Shown: positions 41,383 to 42,275 of the stretch, one piece after another | Position numbering within the stretch: position 1 is the first letter of the stretch | How the letters are laid out: every line of letters starts with the position of its first letter | NCBI GenBank assembly: GCA_029242745.1 | Contig: JAQWTI010000042.1 | Location: forward strand, 1 to 42,275 | DNA length: 42,275 nt | From: Acidimicrobiales bacterium | Lineage (GTDB): Bacteria > Actinomycetota > Acidimicrobiia > Acidimicrobiales > MedAcidi-G1 | Reading direction: 5' to 3' | The notes under the pieces: model-generated | Told to the model about the DNA's origin: nothing | What the model saw: only the letters and a program-made list of their open reading frames with translations | The model's database searches: none | Program-made: the position numbers and the translations under genes

Positions 41383-42275
41383 TCAACCACCGATCTGAGA
41401 CATTGAACGAGTTGGCCTTATGAACTCCACCCGCCCAATTCCGTGACCGGCCCACTTTGCCGTTACCGCTCGTTCCATTAGCCCCAGAATCTGTTCGTCA
41501 TCAGCGCCGGAACGCAGCAGGGACCGAACATCAAACTCATCCACGGCAAACAAGCAGTTACGAAACTGGCCGTCCGCAGTAAGGCGGATTCGATCGCAGG
41601 AGTCGCAGAAACTCTGCGTGACACTGGCCACTACACCAATTTCGCCACCTCCGTCGAGATACCGAAACCGGCTGGCTGGCGCCGAGGTCCGGGGGATTGG
41701 CTCCAGTGGGAACACTTCCGCTACACGGGCCACAATCTCTTCGACACCCACAACCTTCTGGTTGGTCCAAGCCTTATCTGCGTCCAGTGGCATGAACTCA
41801 ATGAACCGGACTACCACACCTTTGTCACGGCCGAAGCGGGCGAAGTCGACCAACTCATCATCGTTGACGTCCCGCATCACAACCACATTGATCTTGAGGG
41901 GATTGAGACCGGCATCAAGCGCTGCGTCAATACCTTCCAGGACGCTGTCCAATTCATTTCGCAGTGTCAACTCGGTGAACCGATCAGGCCGAAGCGAATC
42001 CAGCGAAACGTTGATGCGCTTGAGTCCAGCAGCAGCCAGCTTCGAGGCAGCAAGACGTAGGGTGGCGCCATTGGTGGTTAGAGCGAGGTCAACATCTAGA
42101 CCAGCCAACATTTTTACAAGGCGGGGCAGATTTGCCCGCACTGTCGGTTCACCACCAGTGAGACGGATGCTGTCGATTCCATAGCGCTGAACCAGCAGAC
42201 GAGCCACCCGCTCGATCTCCTCGAAGGTGAGCAACTCAGCCCGGGGCAACCAATCTAGACCCTCGGCAGGCATGC
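41383..42275 (-). CDS. moaA: GTP 3',8-cyclase (radical SAM), N-terminus beyond the window
   Basis: First step of molybdenum cofactor synthesis. About 297 residues are in the window; the radical-SAM CxxxCxxC motif lies just beyond base 42275, and the first visible residues MPAEGLDWL normally follow its last cysteine. The SAM-binding RLTGGEPTVR motif is present. The second 4Fe-4S site C-x2-C-x13-C is FCDSC...RNC, and the C-terminus ends in the Gly-Gly tail (MSQIGG) needed for catalysis. It is directly upstream of moaC on the same strand. The protein looks complete apart from the window cut. Confidence 0.96.
   Translation of the reverse strand, partial: MPAEGLDWLPRAELLTFEEIERVARLLVQRYGIDSIRLTGGEPTVRANLPRLVKMLAGLDVDLALTTNGATLRLAASKLAAAGLKRINVSLDSLRPDRFTELTLRNELDSVLEGIDAALDAGLNPLKINVVVMRDVNDDELVDFARFGRDKGVVVRFIEFMPLDADKAWTNQKVVGVEEIVARVAEVFPLEPIPRTSAPASRFRYLDGGGEIGVVASVTQSFCDSCDRIRLTADGQFRNCLFAVDEFDVRSLLRSGADDEQILGLMERAVTAKWAGHGIGRVEFIRPTRSMSQIGG

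Noticed and set aside
41618-42184. 188-codon plus-strand frame opposite moaA
   Set aside because: Antisense shadow of moaA with low-complexity Ser/Arg/Thr composition.

Overview
The window (about 42 kb, moderately GC-rich, densely coded) looks like a chromosomal piece of a free-living, probably marine actinobacterium, most likely of the Acidimicrobiia type. This is inferred from gene content only: a SepX/GlpR-like septal membrane protein, a GpgS-type glucosyl-3-phosphoglycerate synthase, a twin-DUF4333 lipoprotein, Ltp-like thiolases paired with a DUF35 protein, a MacB-type exporter whose adaptor carries a peptidoglycan-binding domain, and apparently leaderless regulator genes. No phage, IS element or CRISPR array was seen.

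Layout. 1-360: tail of a glycine-betaine-type binding protein, then a perfect GC-rich hairpin. 361-9972 (+): polar amino-acid ABC permease and ATPase, then a tightly overlapping run of nucleoside ABC ATPase, two permeases, a phytanoyl-CoA-dioxygenase-like enzyme, adenosine deaminase and a split ADP-forming acyl-CoA synthetase. 10186-13319 (-): AlkX/YcaQ-like winged-helix protein, dienoyl-CoA-isomerase-like crotonase, adenosine-kinase-like PfkB. 13346-15922 (+): M1 aminopeptidase. 15931-22301 (-): twin-DUF4333 lipoprotein, ferredoxin reductase, ferredoxin, two cysteine-less thiolase homologues, a double DUF35 protein and a zinc alcohol dehydrogenase. 22511-25036 (-): a decayed rraA pseudogene, an ArsC-like gene with an in-frame TGA, a small unknown protein, a crotonase and PII. 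25197-28474: GntR regulator, SDR, type-II-family asparaginase, DUF6356 protein and AsnC regulator. 28487-31010: YbaK, a second ArsC-like gene with an in-frame TGA, and an acyl-CoA ligase. 31019-38615 (-): RsgA, then an exporter operon (two paralogous lipoproteins, adaptor, ATPase, permease). 38877-42275: GpgS, tRNA-Ala(CGC), SepX-like protein, MoaC and MoaA (cut by the window edge).

Main discovery. Two diverged ArsC-family genes (23391-23008 minus and 29092-29463 plus) each have an in-frame TGA exactly where ArsC has its catalytic cysteine (HNP-x-[TGA]). In the second, the TGA and the three anion-binding arginines all sit at a constant +5 offset from E. coli plasmid ArsC C12/R60/R94/R107; in the first, the TGA is residue 12 and the arginine is residue 60. 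Both have a hairpin just downstream, with the apical loop 23 nt after the TGA. The hairpin of the first has a 7-bp stem and a GGUC loop like that of the bacterial fdhF SECIS. TGA is a normal stop elsewhere in the window and TGG encodes Trp, so selenocysteine insertion is the best reading. A conventional gene caller would miss or truncate both genes.

Other points of interest are the decayed rraA directly downstream of the first ArsC-like gene, a roughly 590-residue Calx-beta/coiled-coil block inserted into the exporter adaptor, loss of catalytic Cys and zinc-ribbon Cys in the thiolase/DUF35 group (an aldolase-like set), and inverted-repeat operators in front of gntR/glnB and the lipoprotein operon.
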